The notes under the pieces were generated by a model. The model had not been told where the DNA came from. It ran no database searches and saw only the letters and a list, made by a program, of their open reading frames with translations. A stretch of 64,000 nucleotides of DNA from Paracoccus sulfuroxidans (lineage in GTDB: Bacteria > Pseudomonadota > Alphaproteobacteria > Rhodobacterales > Rhodobacteraceae). Shown piece after piece: positions 49,394-57,776 of this stretch. The stretch's first letter is position 1, and each line of letters begins with the position of its first letter. The position numbers and the translations under genes are program-made. Location of the stretch: the NCBI RefSeq assembly GCF_007830335.1, contig NZ_VLKU01000007.1, positions 186,001-250,000 on the forward strand. The letters are read 5' to 3'.

Positions 49394-49938
49394 TCCGCCT
49401 TGCCGAACTTCTCGGCCAACGCGTCCAGACCCGTCTGATAGATCCCGGTGACGCCCGCCATCGCCGCGTCGTCGTTCTGATCGGCAGGCGGGTTGTTGTT
49501 CGGGAAGCCGCGATAGAAGCCACCCTTCCAGTTCACCAGCGCCTTGCCGCCGTCATCCTTGACGCAAAGGGTCGAGGCGTAATTCGTGACCGGCAGCACC
49601 GCCACGTCGACCTCGGTGATCATATAGGCGTAGCAGCGCTTTTCCGGCTGCCACTTGGTCAGCGTCTCGGTGATGGTCGGATCGCCCGCGTCGGCCTTCA
49701 GATGCAGGACGCGCACGGATTTGTCGGGCTGGTCGACCGAGCCGTCGCCGGTGATCTCGGTGCTTGCGACTGCCGGGTGCCAGCTCATGTCGTCGAACTT
49801 GCCGATGGCGGCCCAGACTTCATCGGGGGTCGCGTTCAGCTTCTGCTCAAGCTCAAGCTTCAGTCGCACCGGCCCGTGCGCCCAGGCGGCGCCGGTCAGG
49901 GCCATTGTTGCACAGGCGGCGGCAAGCAGTGTCTTCAT
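49390..49938 (-). CDS. MxaD-like SRPBCC-domain periplasmic protein
   Basis: A 182-residue secreted protein: signal peptide to about residue 20 (AAWAHG), then a START/SRPBCC fold with LNATPDEVWAAIGKFDDMSWHPAV and the later DVAVLPVTNYASTLCVKDD. MxaD of methylotrophs, of similar length, improves electron transfer from methanol dehydrogenase to cytochrome. Here it may do so for XoxF. It overlaps the propeller gene by 4 bases. Confidence 0.82.
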   Translation of the reverse strand: MKTLLAAACATMALTGAAWAHGPVRLKLELEQKLNATPDEVWAAIGKFDDMSWHPAVASTEITGDGSVDQPDKSVRVLHLKADAGDPTITETLTKWQPEKRCYAYMITEVDVAVLPVTNYASTLCVKDDGGKALVNWKGGFYRGFPNNNPPADQNDDAAMAGVTGIYQTGLDALAEKFGKAE

Positions 49939-49941
49939 GGA

Positions 49942-50451
49942 TTATTCCTCTCGGAAGATGATGTTTTTCATAAGATAGCGATAGCCGCGGCGGAAACTGT
50001 CATCATTGTTGCCACGAATATCGACCGCCCCCGCCCGGACGTTTTTGCCCGTTTCGGCGTCGCGAACGTAAAGGTTCAGGGACAGGATCAGGTTCGACAC
50101 CTTCTGCACCTCGCCCGAGATCGCATAGCGCGTGCCAAGCTCGCGCGCGATCCGGGTGTCACGGCCGTTCGAATTGACCGGGTCCTTGATCGAGGCGACT
50201 TCATCCGCAGGGGGCTCCTGCAGGGTGAACCCGCGCTCGCGCAGATCGTCGGCGATGAACTCTTCGATCATGGCGATGCGCTGGGTTTCATCCTCGCGCA
50301 CGCCGTTGATCGCCCCCTCGGTCGAGGTGTCGATGAAGTGCAGCCCGAACCAGACGGCGGTGCCGGGCTCGGGTGGCGGGCCATAAACGGGGGTGATCGC
50401 TGCCGTGGCAACGGTGAACAGTGCAAGCGTCAAGATGCGCAGCAGCTTCAT
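49942..50451 (-). CDS. DUF3280-like periplasmic protein
   Basis: A 169-residue secreted protein of unknown function. Signal peptide MKLLRILTLALFTVATAAI. The body contains WFGLHFIDTSTEGAIN, RIAMIEEFIADDLRERGF, TRIARELGTRYAISGEVQKVSNLILSLN and a final FRRGYRYLMKNIIF. It fits the DUF3280 type often found with PQQ-linked operons. A 3-base gap separates it from the SRPBCC gene; it diverges from the binding-protein gene at 50604. Confidence 0.8.
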   Translation of the reverse strand: MKLLRILTLALFTVATAAITPVYGPPPEPGTAVWFGLHFIDTSTEGAINGVREDETQRIAMIEEFIADDLRERGFTLQEPPADEVASIKDPVNSNGRDTRIARELGTRYAISGEVQKVSNLILSLNLYVRDAETGKNVRAGAVDIRGNNDDSFRRGYRYLMKNIIFREE

Positions 50452-50603
50452 GGGGCCGAGGATGCGCGCGGGCGGGCCGGTCGTCCATCGGAAATTGGTA
50501 TGCCTATCCTTTGGTCGCAGGGAAAATCACCCGAGTTTTTCGGGATGTTTGTCGGGTTGGCGCAGGAGATTTTCGCAGCCATGATGCAGAGGGGGGAACA
50601 AGA

Positions 50604-51821
50604 ATGATCAATAGAATCATCATACTTTTGGCTGGATTAGCGGTTGCGACCCCGGTTTTTGCGCAAACGGCTGACCCTGCCTCCCCTCCGGCGGCAGCGC
50701 AGAAGCAGGCGCAGATGATCCGGGCCGCCGTGCTGCGTGTCGACAGGCCCGGATTGCTTCCGATCTCGCGGCTGGATCTGCCGCCGCAGGACCTGGGCTT
50801 TGCCGGTGCCCGCCTTGCAATCGATGACAACGCGACCACCGGCCGCTTCATGGGGCAGGAGTTCGAGGCACTTGAAGTGGCCGCAACACCCGAGACCGCC
50901 GAAGGCGAGATGGAGAAGCTGCTGGCGCAGGGAATTCCCTTCGTCGTGGTGCTGGCCGATGACGCGATGACGCTGCGGCTGACCGATCTGGCCAAGGATC
51001 GCGCGATCGTCCTGAACGCGGGGGCGCGCGGTGACGACCTGCGCGGCAAGGATTGCCGCTTCAATGTGCTGCACGCCGCCCCCAGCCACGCGATGCTGGC
51101 CGATGGTCTGGCGCAGTTCCTGATGTGGAAGAAATGGCCGCGCTGGTTCCTTGTGAAGGGCAGCCACCCCGAGGATGAAAACCTGGCCGAGGCCTATCGC
51201 CGCGCCGCCCGCAAATTCGGCGCCGAGATCGTCGAGGAGCGCACCTTCGAGGACACCGGCGGCGCCCGTCGCACCGACAGCGGCCATGTTCAGGTCCAAC
51301 AGCAGATGCCGGTCTTTACCCAGCGGGCACCGGATTACGACGTGATGATCACCGCCGATGAGGCCGGGATCTTTGCCGCCTACATGCCCTATCAGACCTG
51401 GGACGCGCGGCTGGTAGCCGGCTCGGCCGGGCTGGTCCCGCGCTCATGGCACCCGGCGTTCGAGGCCTGGGGCGGGGTGCAGTTCCAGAACCGGTTCGAA
51501 AAGCTCGCGAACCGTTCGATGCGGGATGAGGATTACCAGACCTGGCTGGCGCTGCGCATGATCGGGGAAGCCGCGACCCGCGCCCAGACCGCCGATCCCG
51601 ACAAGCTGAAAGAGTTCATGCTGTCCGACCGTTTCGAGGTCGCAGGCTTCAAGGGCCAGAAACTGACCATGCGTGACTGGGATCACCAGTTGCGCCAGCC
51701 GATCCTGCTGGCGACCGGTGCGCTGGTCGCCTCGGTCAGCCCGCAGGACCAGTATCTGCACCAAAGCTCGGCACTTGATACGCTGGGCATCGACCGTCCC
51801 GAAACCGAATGCAAGTTCTGA
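50604..51821 (+). CDS. ABC-type branched-chain-like binding protein, PQQ alcohol system
   Basis: Secreted 405-residue protein with a type 1 periplasmic-binding fold, matching the group called PQQ-dependent alcohol dehydrogenase system ABC binding protein. Signal peptide to AQTAD (about 21). CRFNVLHAAPSHAMLADGLAQFLMWKKWPRWFLV is followed by PEDENLAEAYRRAARKFGAEIVEERTF, both typical. Substrate unknown. Start at ATG 50604. A propeller, a poly-Asp protein and the ABC exporter or importer genes follow in the same direction. Confidence 0.85.
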   Translation: MINRIIILLAGLAVATPVFAQTADPASPPAAAQKQAQMIRAAVLRVDRPGLLPISRLDLPPQDLGFAGARLAIDDNATTGRFMGQEFEALEVAATPETAEGEMEKLLAQGIPFVVVLADDAMTLRLTDLAKDRAIVLNAGARGDDLRGKDCRFNVLHAAPSHAMLADGLAQFLMWKKWPRWFLVKGSHPEDENLAEAYRRAARKFGAEIVEERTFEDTGGARRTDSGHVQVQQQMPVFTQRAPDYDVMITADEAGIFAAYMPYQTWDARLVAGSAGLVPRSWHPAFEAWGGVQFQNRFEKLANRSMRDEDYQTWLALRMIGEAATRAQTADPDKLKEFMLSDRFEVAGFKGQKLTMRDWDHQLRQPILLATGALVASVSPQDQYLHQSSALDTLGIDRPETECKF

Positions 51822-51829
51822 GGAGATCC

Positions 51830-52801
51830 ATGAAAGCCACCCTGACTTCCTGCCTTTGCCTTGCGCTGGGCCTGACCGCGACTCCGGCCCTGGCCAACCG
51901 AGTGTTCGTTTCGAACGAAAAGGGCAATGATGTCACCGTGCTCGACAGCAATACGCTGGAGGTGATCGGGACCTATCCGGTGGGCACGCGCCCGCGCGGC
52001 ATCACCATCAGCCCGGACGGGAAAGAGCTTTACGTCTGCGCCTCGGACGACGATCTGGTGCGCGTCTTCAACCCCGAGACGATGGAGGAAATGCACACGC
52101 TGCCCTCGGGTCCTGACCCTGAGCTGTTCGTGCTGCATCCCTCGGGCAACCCGCTTTACATCGCGAATGAGGATGACAACCTGGTCACCGTCGTCGATGT
52201 GAAGACCCATCAGGTGCTGGCCGAGATCCCCGTCGGGGTCGAGCCCGAGGGCATGGGCGTTAGCCCGGATGGCAAGGTGGTCATCAACACCTCGGAAACC
52301 ACCAATATGGCGCATTTCATCAACTCGGAGACCTTCGAGATCTTCGCCAACGTGCTGGTCGACTCGCGCCCGCGCTTTGCCCAGTTCACTGCCGATGGCA
52401 GCAAGCTCTATGTCAGCGCCGAAATCGGCGGCACGGTCAGCGTGATCGACCCGGCGACGCAGGAAATCACCAAGAAGATCACCTTCGAGATCCCCGGCGT
52501 CCTGCCCGAAGCCATCCAGCCCGTCGGCGTGCGCACCACGCAGGACGGCAAGCGCGTCTTCGTGGCCCTTGGCCCGGCGAACCGCGTGGCGGTGATCGAC
52601 GGCGAAACCGATGAGGTGCTGGAATATCTGCTGGTCGGCCAGCGGGTCTGGCAGATGGCCTTCACGCCGGACGAAAAATATCTGTTCACCACCAACGGCA
52701 ACTCGAATGACGTGTCGATCATCGATGTCGCGACCCTGAAGGTCGTGAAATCGGTCCCCGTCGGGCAGCAGCCCTGGGGCGTGGTCGTGGCACCGAACTG
52801 A
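51830..52801 (+). CDS. PQQ-associated YVTN-type beta-propeller protein (second copy)
   Basis: Secreted 323-residue propeller. Signal peptide MKATLTSCLCLALGLTATPALA. Blades of about 42 residues with N/D-x-V-T/S-V-L/I-D and G-x-x-P-R/E/W-G-I/M/V are clear (GTRPRGITISPDG, GVEPEGMGVSPDG, GQQPWGVVVAPN). ATG 51830 follows GAGGAGA. It sits 8 bases after the binding-protein gene. Probably in the same operon as the ABC transporter to its right. Confidence 0.88.
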   Translation: MKATLTSCLCLALGLTATPALANRVFVSNEKGNDVTVLDSNTLEVIGTYPVGTRPRGITISPDGKELYVCASDDDLVRVFNPETMEEMHTLPSGPDPELFVLHPSGNPLYIANEDDNLVTVVDVKTHQVLAEIPVGVEPEGMGVSPDGKVVINTSETTNMAHFINSETFEIFANVLVDSRPRFAQFTADGSKLYVSAEIGGTVSVIDPATQEITKKITFEIPGVLPEAIQPVGVRTTQDGKRVFVALGPANRVAVIDGETDEVLEYLLVGQRVWQMAFTPDEKYLFTTNGNSNDVSIIDVATLKVVKSVPVGQQPWGVVVAPN

Positions 52802-52830
52802 TTAGAAAACACCCAACAGGAGAAGACTGA

Positions 52831-53349
52831 ATGTCGATCAAGACCAGCCTGACTGCTTTTGTCGTAATGGCCGCCCTGGCGCTGCCCGCAGGCGCACAAG
52901 AAGCCGATGACGACGATGATGACGACGCCCCGGCAGCGGCGGCCGCCACGACCGAGGCTGCGGCGACCGGCGCGCAGTTCGATTACGGCCCCTCGGGCAT
53001 CATGGCGCGAGCCAACCGCGCCGATCTGGCGCCGCTGACGCTGGGCTCGGGCAAGAATGTGGCTGAGGCACCCTATGACCTGAAATCGGGCGGCTATTAC
53101 CGCATCAAGATCGTGTCGGACGGCTCGCAGGAGCTGGCGCTGTCGGGCGGCGACTTCTTCCGCGCCGTCTGGGTGAACGAGGTCGTGATCAACGACATCG
53201 AGATCCGCCCGATGGGCGTCCACTCGCTGGAGTTTGATGCTGCGGGCGAGGCCGAAATCAGCTTCATCGCCATCCAGCCGGGCAGCTACAGCCTGTCGAT
53301 CCCCGGCTCGACCGGCGAGACGCAAAAAGCGGTGTTCAACATCCGCTGA
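52831..53349 (+). CDS. Secreted protein with poly-Asp stretch, cupredoxin-like C-terminal half
   Basis: A 172-residue secreted protein of no assigned function. Signal peptide to about residue 22 (LPAGAQ), then seven aspartates in a row (26-32), an alanine-rich linker and a beta-rich domain starting near YDLKSGGYYRIKIVSDG and closing with FIAIQPGSYSLSIPG, which resembles a cupredoxin-type fold without obvious copper ligands. It is conserved in layout between propeller and ABC genes. The acidic N terminus is the mature one, so it faces the periplasm. GGAG precedes the ATG. Confidence 0.75.
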   Translation: MSIKTSLTAFVVMAALALPAGAQEADDDDDDDAPAAAAATTEAAATGAQFDYGPSGIMARANRADLAPLTLGSGKNVAEAPYDLKSGGYYRIKIVSDGSQELALSGGDFFRAVWVNEVVINDIEIRPMGVHSLEFDAAGEAEISFIAIQPGSYSLSIPGSTGETQKAVFNIR

Positions 53350-53474
53350 CACGGCATCGGTGGGACGGGTTTCGGCCCGTCCCGCCATCGTTTGGGCTTG
53401 ATACTGCCACAGCAGTGGCGATGGTGGACCACGGGGGCCGGGCCAGAACCAGCCGGGCACCAGGGACAGGGACC

Positions 53475-54197
53475 ATGCCGACAGACGCACTTTCCATCCA
53501 GAACGTCAGCCACAGTTTCGGCAAGTTTCAGGCGCTGAAGGATGTCTCGCTGGTGGTGCCGCGCGGCAGTTTCACCGCTTTGCTGGGGGTGAACGGCGCG
53601 GGTAAGACCACGCTTTTTTCGCTGATTACAAGGCTTTACACCAGCACCTCCGGCACCATAAAGATCGCGGGCCATGATCTGCGGCAACAGCCGGGGCAGG
53701 TGCTGGCCCGACTGGGCGTTGTGTTCCAGTCGCGCGCGCTGGATGCCGATCTGACGGTTCTGCAAAACATGATCTATCACGCCGCCTTGCACGGCATCCC
53801 CGCCCGCGAGGCCCGCATCCGCGCGGTGGAGGTGCTGGAGCAGGTCGAACTGGCCGACCGGATCGGGGCCAAGGTTTCCGCACTGTCGGGCGGTCAGCAG
53901 CGCCGGGCCGAGATTGCCCGTGCGCTGATCCATCGTCCCGACCTGCTGCTTCTGGACGAGGCGACCGTCGGCCTTGACGTCAAATCCCGCGCCGAGGTGC
54001 TGGACCTGACCCGCAAGCTGACGCAGCAGGGGGTCTCGGCGCTATGGGCCACGCATATCATGGATGAGATCCAGCCCGACGACGGGCTGGTGATCCTGCA
54101 CAAGGGGCAGGTGCTGGAACAGGGCCGCGCGGGCGATATCGCGCAGGATGGCGACCTGACCGCAACCTTCCTGCGACTGACCGGAGAGCGCGCATGA
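53475..54197 (+). CDS. ABC transporter ATP-binding protein, PQQ alcohol system
   Basis: ATPase of 240 residues, group PQQ-dependent alcohol system ATPase. Walker A GVNGAGKTT (about residues 38-46), Q-loop VFQSRALDADLTV, signature LSGGQQRRAEIARAL, Walker B LLLDEATVGLD and switch WATHIMDE. ATG 53475 follows GGGA closely; the frame is open upstream. It overlaps the permease gene by 4 bases. Confidence 0.88.
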   Translation: MPTDALSIQNVSHSFGKFQALKDVSLVVPRGSFTALLGVNGAGKTTLFSLITRLYTSTSGTIKIAGHDLRQQPGQVLARLGVVFQSRALDADLTVLQNMIYHAALHGIPAREARIRAVEVLEQVELADRIGAKVSALSGGQQRRAEIARALIHRPDLLLLDEATVGLDVKSRAEVLDLTRKLTQQGVSALWATHIMDEIQPDDGLVILHKGQVLEQGRAGDIAQDGDLTATFLRLTGERA

Positions 54198-55012
54198 CCG
54201 ACCGTGTGCTGACCCCGCGTATGTGGTTCACCGCCTTCTGGGGCATCGCCCGGCGCGAGACGCTGCGCTTCATCAATCAACGCGGCCGCTTTCTGGCGGC
54301 GCTGGTGCGGCCTCTGGTCTGGCTGTTTATCTTTGCCGCCGGGTTCCGCGCCGTGCTGGGTCTGTCGATCACGCCGCCCTATCAGACCTATGTGCTTTAC
54401 GAGGTCTATGTGACCCCTGGCCTTTGCGCGATGATCCAGCTGTTCAACGGCATGCAATCCTCGCTTTCGATGGTCTATGACCGCGAAACTGGGGCGATGC
54501 GCACGCTTCTGGTCAGCCCGTTCCCGCGCTGGTTCCTGCTGGCATCAAAGCTGGTGGCAGGTGTCTTCGTGTCGATCCTGCAGGTCTATGCCTTCCTGGC
54601 GATCGCCTGGGCCTGGGGGATCGAGCCGCCGCTTTACGGCTATCTGACCGTGCTGCCCGCGCTGATCCTGTCGGGGATGATGCTGGGCGCGATGGGGCTG
54701 TTCCTGTCCTCGGCCATCCGCCAGCTTGAGAATTTCGCCGGGGTGATGAACTTCGTCATCTTCCCGATGTTTTTCGCCTCGACTGCGCTTTATCCGCTGT
54801 GGCGGATGCGCGAAAGCTCGACCCTTCTGCACGACATCTGTGCGGTCAACCCCTTCACCCATGCGGTGGAGTTGATCCGCTTTGCCCTTTACGGACAGTT
54901 CGATCTTCTGTCCTTTGTGGTGGTGCTGGGCTGTCTGGTGGTCTTTTTCGGCGGCGCGGTCTTCATGTACGATCCGGCCAAGGGCCTCTGGGCGCGCCGG
55001 AAGGGGGGATGA
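54194..55012 (+). CDS. ABC-2 type permease, PQQ alcohol system
   Basis: ABC-2 family permease of 272 residues with six membrane segments. The conserved core motif FRAVLGLS and VTPGLCAMIQLFNGMQSSLSMVYDRETGAMRTLLVSPFPRW is the ABC-2 hallmark; NFVIFPMFFASTALYPLWRM is near the C terminus. ABC-2 permeases usually export lipids, polysaccharides or drugs, which conflicts with the word uptake in some annotations. Stop overlaps the next gene. Confidence 0.88.
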   Translation: MTDRVLTPRMWFTAFWGIARRETLRFINQRGRFLAALVRPLVWLFIFAAGFRAVLGLSITPPYQTYVLYEVYVTPGLCAMIQLFNGMQSSLSMVYDRETGAMRTLLVSPFPRWFLLASKLVAGVFVSILQVYAFLAIAWAWGIEPPLYGYLTVLPALILSGMMLGAMGLFLSSAIRQLENFAGVMNFVIFPMFFASTALYPLWRMRESSTLLHDICAVNPFTHAVELIRFALYGQFDLLSFVVVLGCLVVFFGGAVFMYDPAKGLWARRKGG

Positions 55013-55605
55013 TGAAATATCTTGCACTGGGTTTTCTGCTGATCGCGGGCGCCGCGCAGGCGGCGGATGGAACCGACCCCGACTGGCCCTGCGTGCAGCG
55101 CAAGCAGCCGCATCTGTCGCTGGGCCAGATGTGGACGGGACCCGAGCCTGACGACGCCATCCGCGAACTGGCCCGCTCGACCGAGGTCGTGCATCTGGCC
55201 GAGCGGCTGGAACAGCGCCGCCTGCCCATCGCCGAAGCTGAGGCCGAGATTGCCGAATACGCCAAGACCGCCGACAATGCGCATCTGACCGCGCTGATGG
55301 TCGCGATCTTCGACCGTATCGACCCGCATCGCACGGCGCTGATCTCGGGCATCGGGCGCTATGGGCACAAGCAGGTCGATCTGGCCAAGCAGATCGAGGA
55401 CCGCCGCGCCAAAATGGCCGAGATGGAGAAAGCCGAGACCCCCGATTTCGACGCCATCGACGCCGAGGAAAAGGCGCTGGACTGGGACACGCGCATCTTT
55501 CAGGACCGCCAGCAGGCGCTGACCTATGTCTGTGAAACGCCGGTTCTGCTGGAGCAGCGCGCCTTTGCGCTGGGCCGAGCCATCGCGGCGGGGGTGAAGC
55601 CCTAG
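55009..55605 (+). CDS. Secreted helical protein of unknown function
   Basis: A 198-residue protein with a Sec signal peptide (KYLALGFLLIAGAAQAADG). The remainder is mostly helical and charged: LERLEQ-type heptads, RLPIAEAEAEIAEYAKTAD, then DLAKQIEDRRAKMAEMEKAE and QALTYVCETPVLLEQRAFALG. Mature part has two cysteines, in WPCVQR and YVCETP. I do not recognise a named family. It overlaps the ABC-2 permease (ATGATG start at 55009) and is the last gene of the operon. Confidence 0.75.
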   Translation: MMKYLALGFLLIAGAAQAADGTDPDWPCVQRKQPHLSLGQMWTGPEPDDAIRELARSTEVVHLAERLEQRRLPIAEAEAEIAEYAKTADNAHLTALMVAIFDRIDPHRTALISGIGRYGHKQVDLAKQIEDRRAKMAEMEKAETPDFDAIDAEEKALDWDTRIFQDRQQALTYVCETPVLLEQRAFALGRAIAAGVKP

Positions 55606-55625
55606 CGTTCGGAATCTTCGAACGC
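55605..55625 (+). terminator. Hairpin at the end of the PQQ-associated operon
   Basis: GCGTTCG (55605-55611) and CGAACGC (55619-55625) form a perfect seven-base stem with a seven-base spacer, beginning on the last base of the stop codon at 55605. No T-run follows. Confidence 0.5.
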
Positions 55626-55712
55626 GGCGACAGTCAATGCAGGGCTGATGAAACCGGCTGACCTCGAATACGTTCATTGCACAGGAATTAACGCACTCGG
55701 GGAAATACGCAG

Positions 55713-56312
55713 ATGACCAAAGTTCTGGTTCTTTACTACTCGGCTTACGGCCACATCGAACAAATGGCGGAAGCGGTGGCCGAAGGCGCCCGTGAAGCTG
55801 GTGCCACCGTCGACATCAAACGCGTCCCGGAACTGGTTCCGGAAGAGATCGCCCGCAAGTCCTACTACAAGATGGACCAGAAAGCTCCGATCGCGACCAT
55901 TGCCGATCTGGAAAACTATGATGCCATCGTCATCGGCACCGGCACCCGTTTTGGCCGCATGACCGGCCAGATGTCGAACTTCCTTGATCAGGCAGGCGGC
56001 CTTTGGGCCCGCGGCGCGCTGAACGGCAAGGTGGGCGCGGCCTTCACCTCGACTGCGACCCAGCACGGCGGTCAGGAAACCACGCTCTTCTCGATCATCA
56101 CCAACATGCTGCACTTCGGCATGACCATCGTCGGCCTCGACTATGGCTTCCAGGGCCAGATGGACAACTCGAAGATTGTCGGCGGCGCACCCTATGGCGC
56201 AACGACCATCGCCAATGGCGACGGCTCGCGTCAGCCGGGCGAGGAAGAACTGGACGGCGCCCGCTATCTGGGCCGCCGCGTGGCGAACACTGCCGCGAAG
56301 CTCTTCGCCTGA
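55713..56312 (+). CDS. wrbA: NAD(P)H:quinone oxidoreductase WrbA
   Basis: Flavodoxin-like FMN protein of 199 residues that reduces quinones by two electrons and protects from redox cycling. FMN loop [19 protein letters not shown] (residues 8-26), [27 protein letters not shown] segment and [18 protein letters not shown] are diagnostic. Codon use is typical of a well expressed gene. A terminator-like hairpin follows. Confidence 0.95.
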   Translation: MTKVLVLYYSAYGHIEQMAEAVAEGAREAGATVDIKRVPELVPEEIARKSYYKMDQKAPIATIADLENYDAIVIGTGTRFGRMTGQMSNFLDQAGGLWARGALNGKVGAAFTSTATQHGGQETTLFSIITNMLHFGMTIVGLDYGFQGQMDNSKIVGGAPYGATTIANGDGSRQPGEEELDGARYLGRRVANTAAKLFA

Positions 56313-56332
56313 TCCGCGAAAATTCGGAAAAA

Positions 56333-56364
56333 GGGGGTGCATGCGTCCGCATGCGCCCCTTCTT
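56333..56364 (+). terminator. Terminator after wrbA
   Basis: GGGGTGCATGC (56334-56344) pairs with GCATGCGCCCC (56349-56359) with one G-U pair around a four-base loop, followed by TTCTTTC. Confidence 0.85.
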
Positions 56365-56433
56365 TCATGGGGCTGGCCTTTTTGTCATGCGGGCGTCACA
56401 GTTGGGTGACCGAAGCCACTGACGGAGAGCATC

Positions 56434-57048
56434 CTGCGCCCGACCCTGTCCCAGATCCCCGCCGTCATTCTGGCCGGAGGCCGCTCGACCCGTATGGGTG
56501 GCGGCAACAAGGCGCTTCGGCTTCTGGGCGGAGAGACGCTGCTGTCGCGGGTGATCACCCGGTTGCGTGACCAATGTGCCCCGCTGGCGCTGAACACGAA
56601 CACTGACCCCGAGCTGTTCACCGATTACGATCTGCCCATCATTTCAGATACCTACCCCGGTTTTGCCGGTCCGTTGGCAGGCGTTCTGGCGGCGATGGAA
56701 TGGGCGCAATCGCTGGGGATGCCTGCCGTTGTCACGGTCTCTGTCGACACGCCCTTCGTACCCTTGGATCTTGTGCACCGGCTGCGCGAGGCGGCGGGCA
56801 GGCATGGCATCGCGCTGGCCGCCAGCCCGGATGAGACGGGACGTGTGCAGGATCACCCGACCTGCGGGCTGTGGCCTGTGGCCTTGCGCGACGATCTTTA
56901 CGCCGCCATCGAAAGCGGGCTTCTGCGTCCGGGCATGTATGCGGCGGCCCATGATCCGGGCCGGGCGATCTTCACCAGCCAGCCCTTTGACCCGTTCATC
57001 AACCTGAACACCCCCGCCGATCTGGTCGGGGCCGAGCGTCTGGTCTAG
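56434..57048 (+). CDS. mobA: Molybdenum cofactor guanylyltransferase MobA, probable non-ATG start
   Basis: Adds GMP to molybdopterin to make the MGD cofactor needed by FdoG. The nucleotide-binding motif LAGGRSTRMGGGNKAL spans 56473-56520, then PIISDTYPGFAGPLAGVLAAMEWA and VTVSVDTPFVP with the metal aspartate and FINLNTPADL. The first ATG (56494) lies inside the motif and would delete LAGGRSTR, so the gene must start earlier. The frame opens at 56410 after a stop and holds no ATG, GTG or TTG before the motif; the best candidate is CTG 56434, six bases after GGAG (ATC 56431 is the alternative). This gives 204 residues. Its TAG overlaps that of the convergent thiX. Confidence 0.87.
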   Translation: MRPTLSQIPAVILAGGRSTRMGGGNKALRLLGGETLLSRVITRLRDQCAPLALNTNTDPELFTDYDLPIISDTYPGFAGPLAGVLAAMEWAQSLGMPAVVTVSVDTPFVPLDLVHRLREAAGRHGIALAASPDETGRVQDHPTCGLWPVALRDDLYAAIESGLLRPGMYAAAHDPGRAIFTSQPFDPFINLNTPADLVGAERLV

Positions 57049-57776
57049 ACCCCGTAGCGCCGCCAGACCCGGCGCAGGATGGCTGAGACCAGCCAGGCGA
57101 AGGTCACCGTCATCAGCGACAGCACCAGCAGCGAGGCGAAGACCTGATCGGTCTTCATCCGGCCATTCGCATGGATCATCAGCGCCCCAAGTCCGCGCGC
57201 GCCGCCGACCCATTCGCCGATGACCGCGCCAATGGGCGCATAGACCGCTGCCAGACGCAGGCCGGTTGCCAGTTGCGGCAGGGCGGCGGGAATGCGCAGG
57301 TGCCGCATGATCCGGCCTCGGCTGGCGCCCATGACCTGCGCCAGATCCATCGCGGCGGCGGGCGTGCGCATCAGCCCGTCCGAAAAGGCGCTGGCCACCG
57401 GGAAGAAGACGATCAGCACCGTCATCGCGATCTTGGGCAGCATGCCGAAGCCCAGCCATAGCGTCAGGATCGGGGCCAGCGCAAAGACCGGAATGGTCTG
57501 GCTGAAGGTCAGAAGCGGGCGCAAGACCCGGCTGATGCGCGGCGAATAACCCATGGCGACCGCCAGCCCCGCCCCAAGGGCCGAGCCGAGCAGGAAGCCG
57601 ATCACCACCTCGGACAGGGTGAACCCCGCGTGGCGCAGAATCTCGGCGCGGTTGAGCCACAGCGCCTCGACTACGGCCTGGGGTGAGGGCAGCAGGAAGG
57701 GCGGGATCGCGGTCAGCCAGATGACGCCTTGCCAGATCAGCAGCGCCAGCAGCAGGACGGGAAGAATATGTCTCAT
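57045..57776 (-). CDS. thiX: Thiamine-precursor ABC transporter permease (ThiX-like)
   Basis: Permease of 243 residues of the SsuC/TauC/ThiX type with six membrane helices. EAA loop: AAAMDLAQVMGASRGRIMRHLRIPAALPQLATGLRLAA. Taken with tenA and thiY, it probably imports the pyrimidine part of thiamine (for example formylaminopyrimidine) rather than sulfonates. Overlaps the ATPase gene by 4 bases. Confidence 0.85.
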   Translation of the reverse strand: MRHILPVLLLALLIWQGVIWLTAIPPFLLPSPQAVVEALWLNRAEILRHAGFTLSEVVIGFLLGSALGAGLAVAMGYSPRISRVLRPLLTFSQTIPVFALAPILTLWLGFGMLPKIAMTVLIVFFPVASAFSDGLMRTPAAAMDLAQVMGASRGRIMRHLRIPAALPQLATGLRLAAVYAPIGAVIGEWVGGARGLGALMIHANGRMKTDQVFASLLVLSLMTVTFAWLVSAILRRVWRRYGV

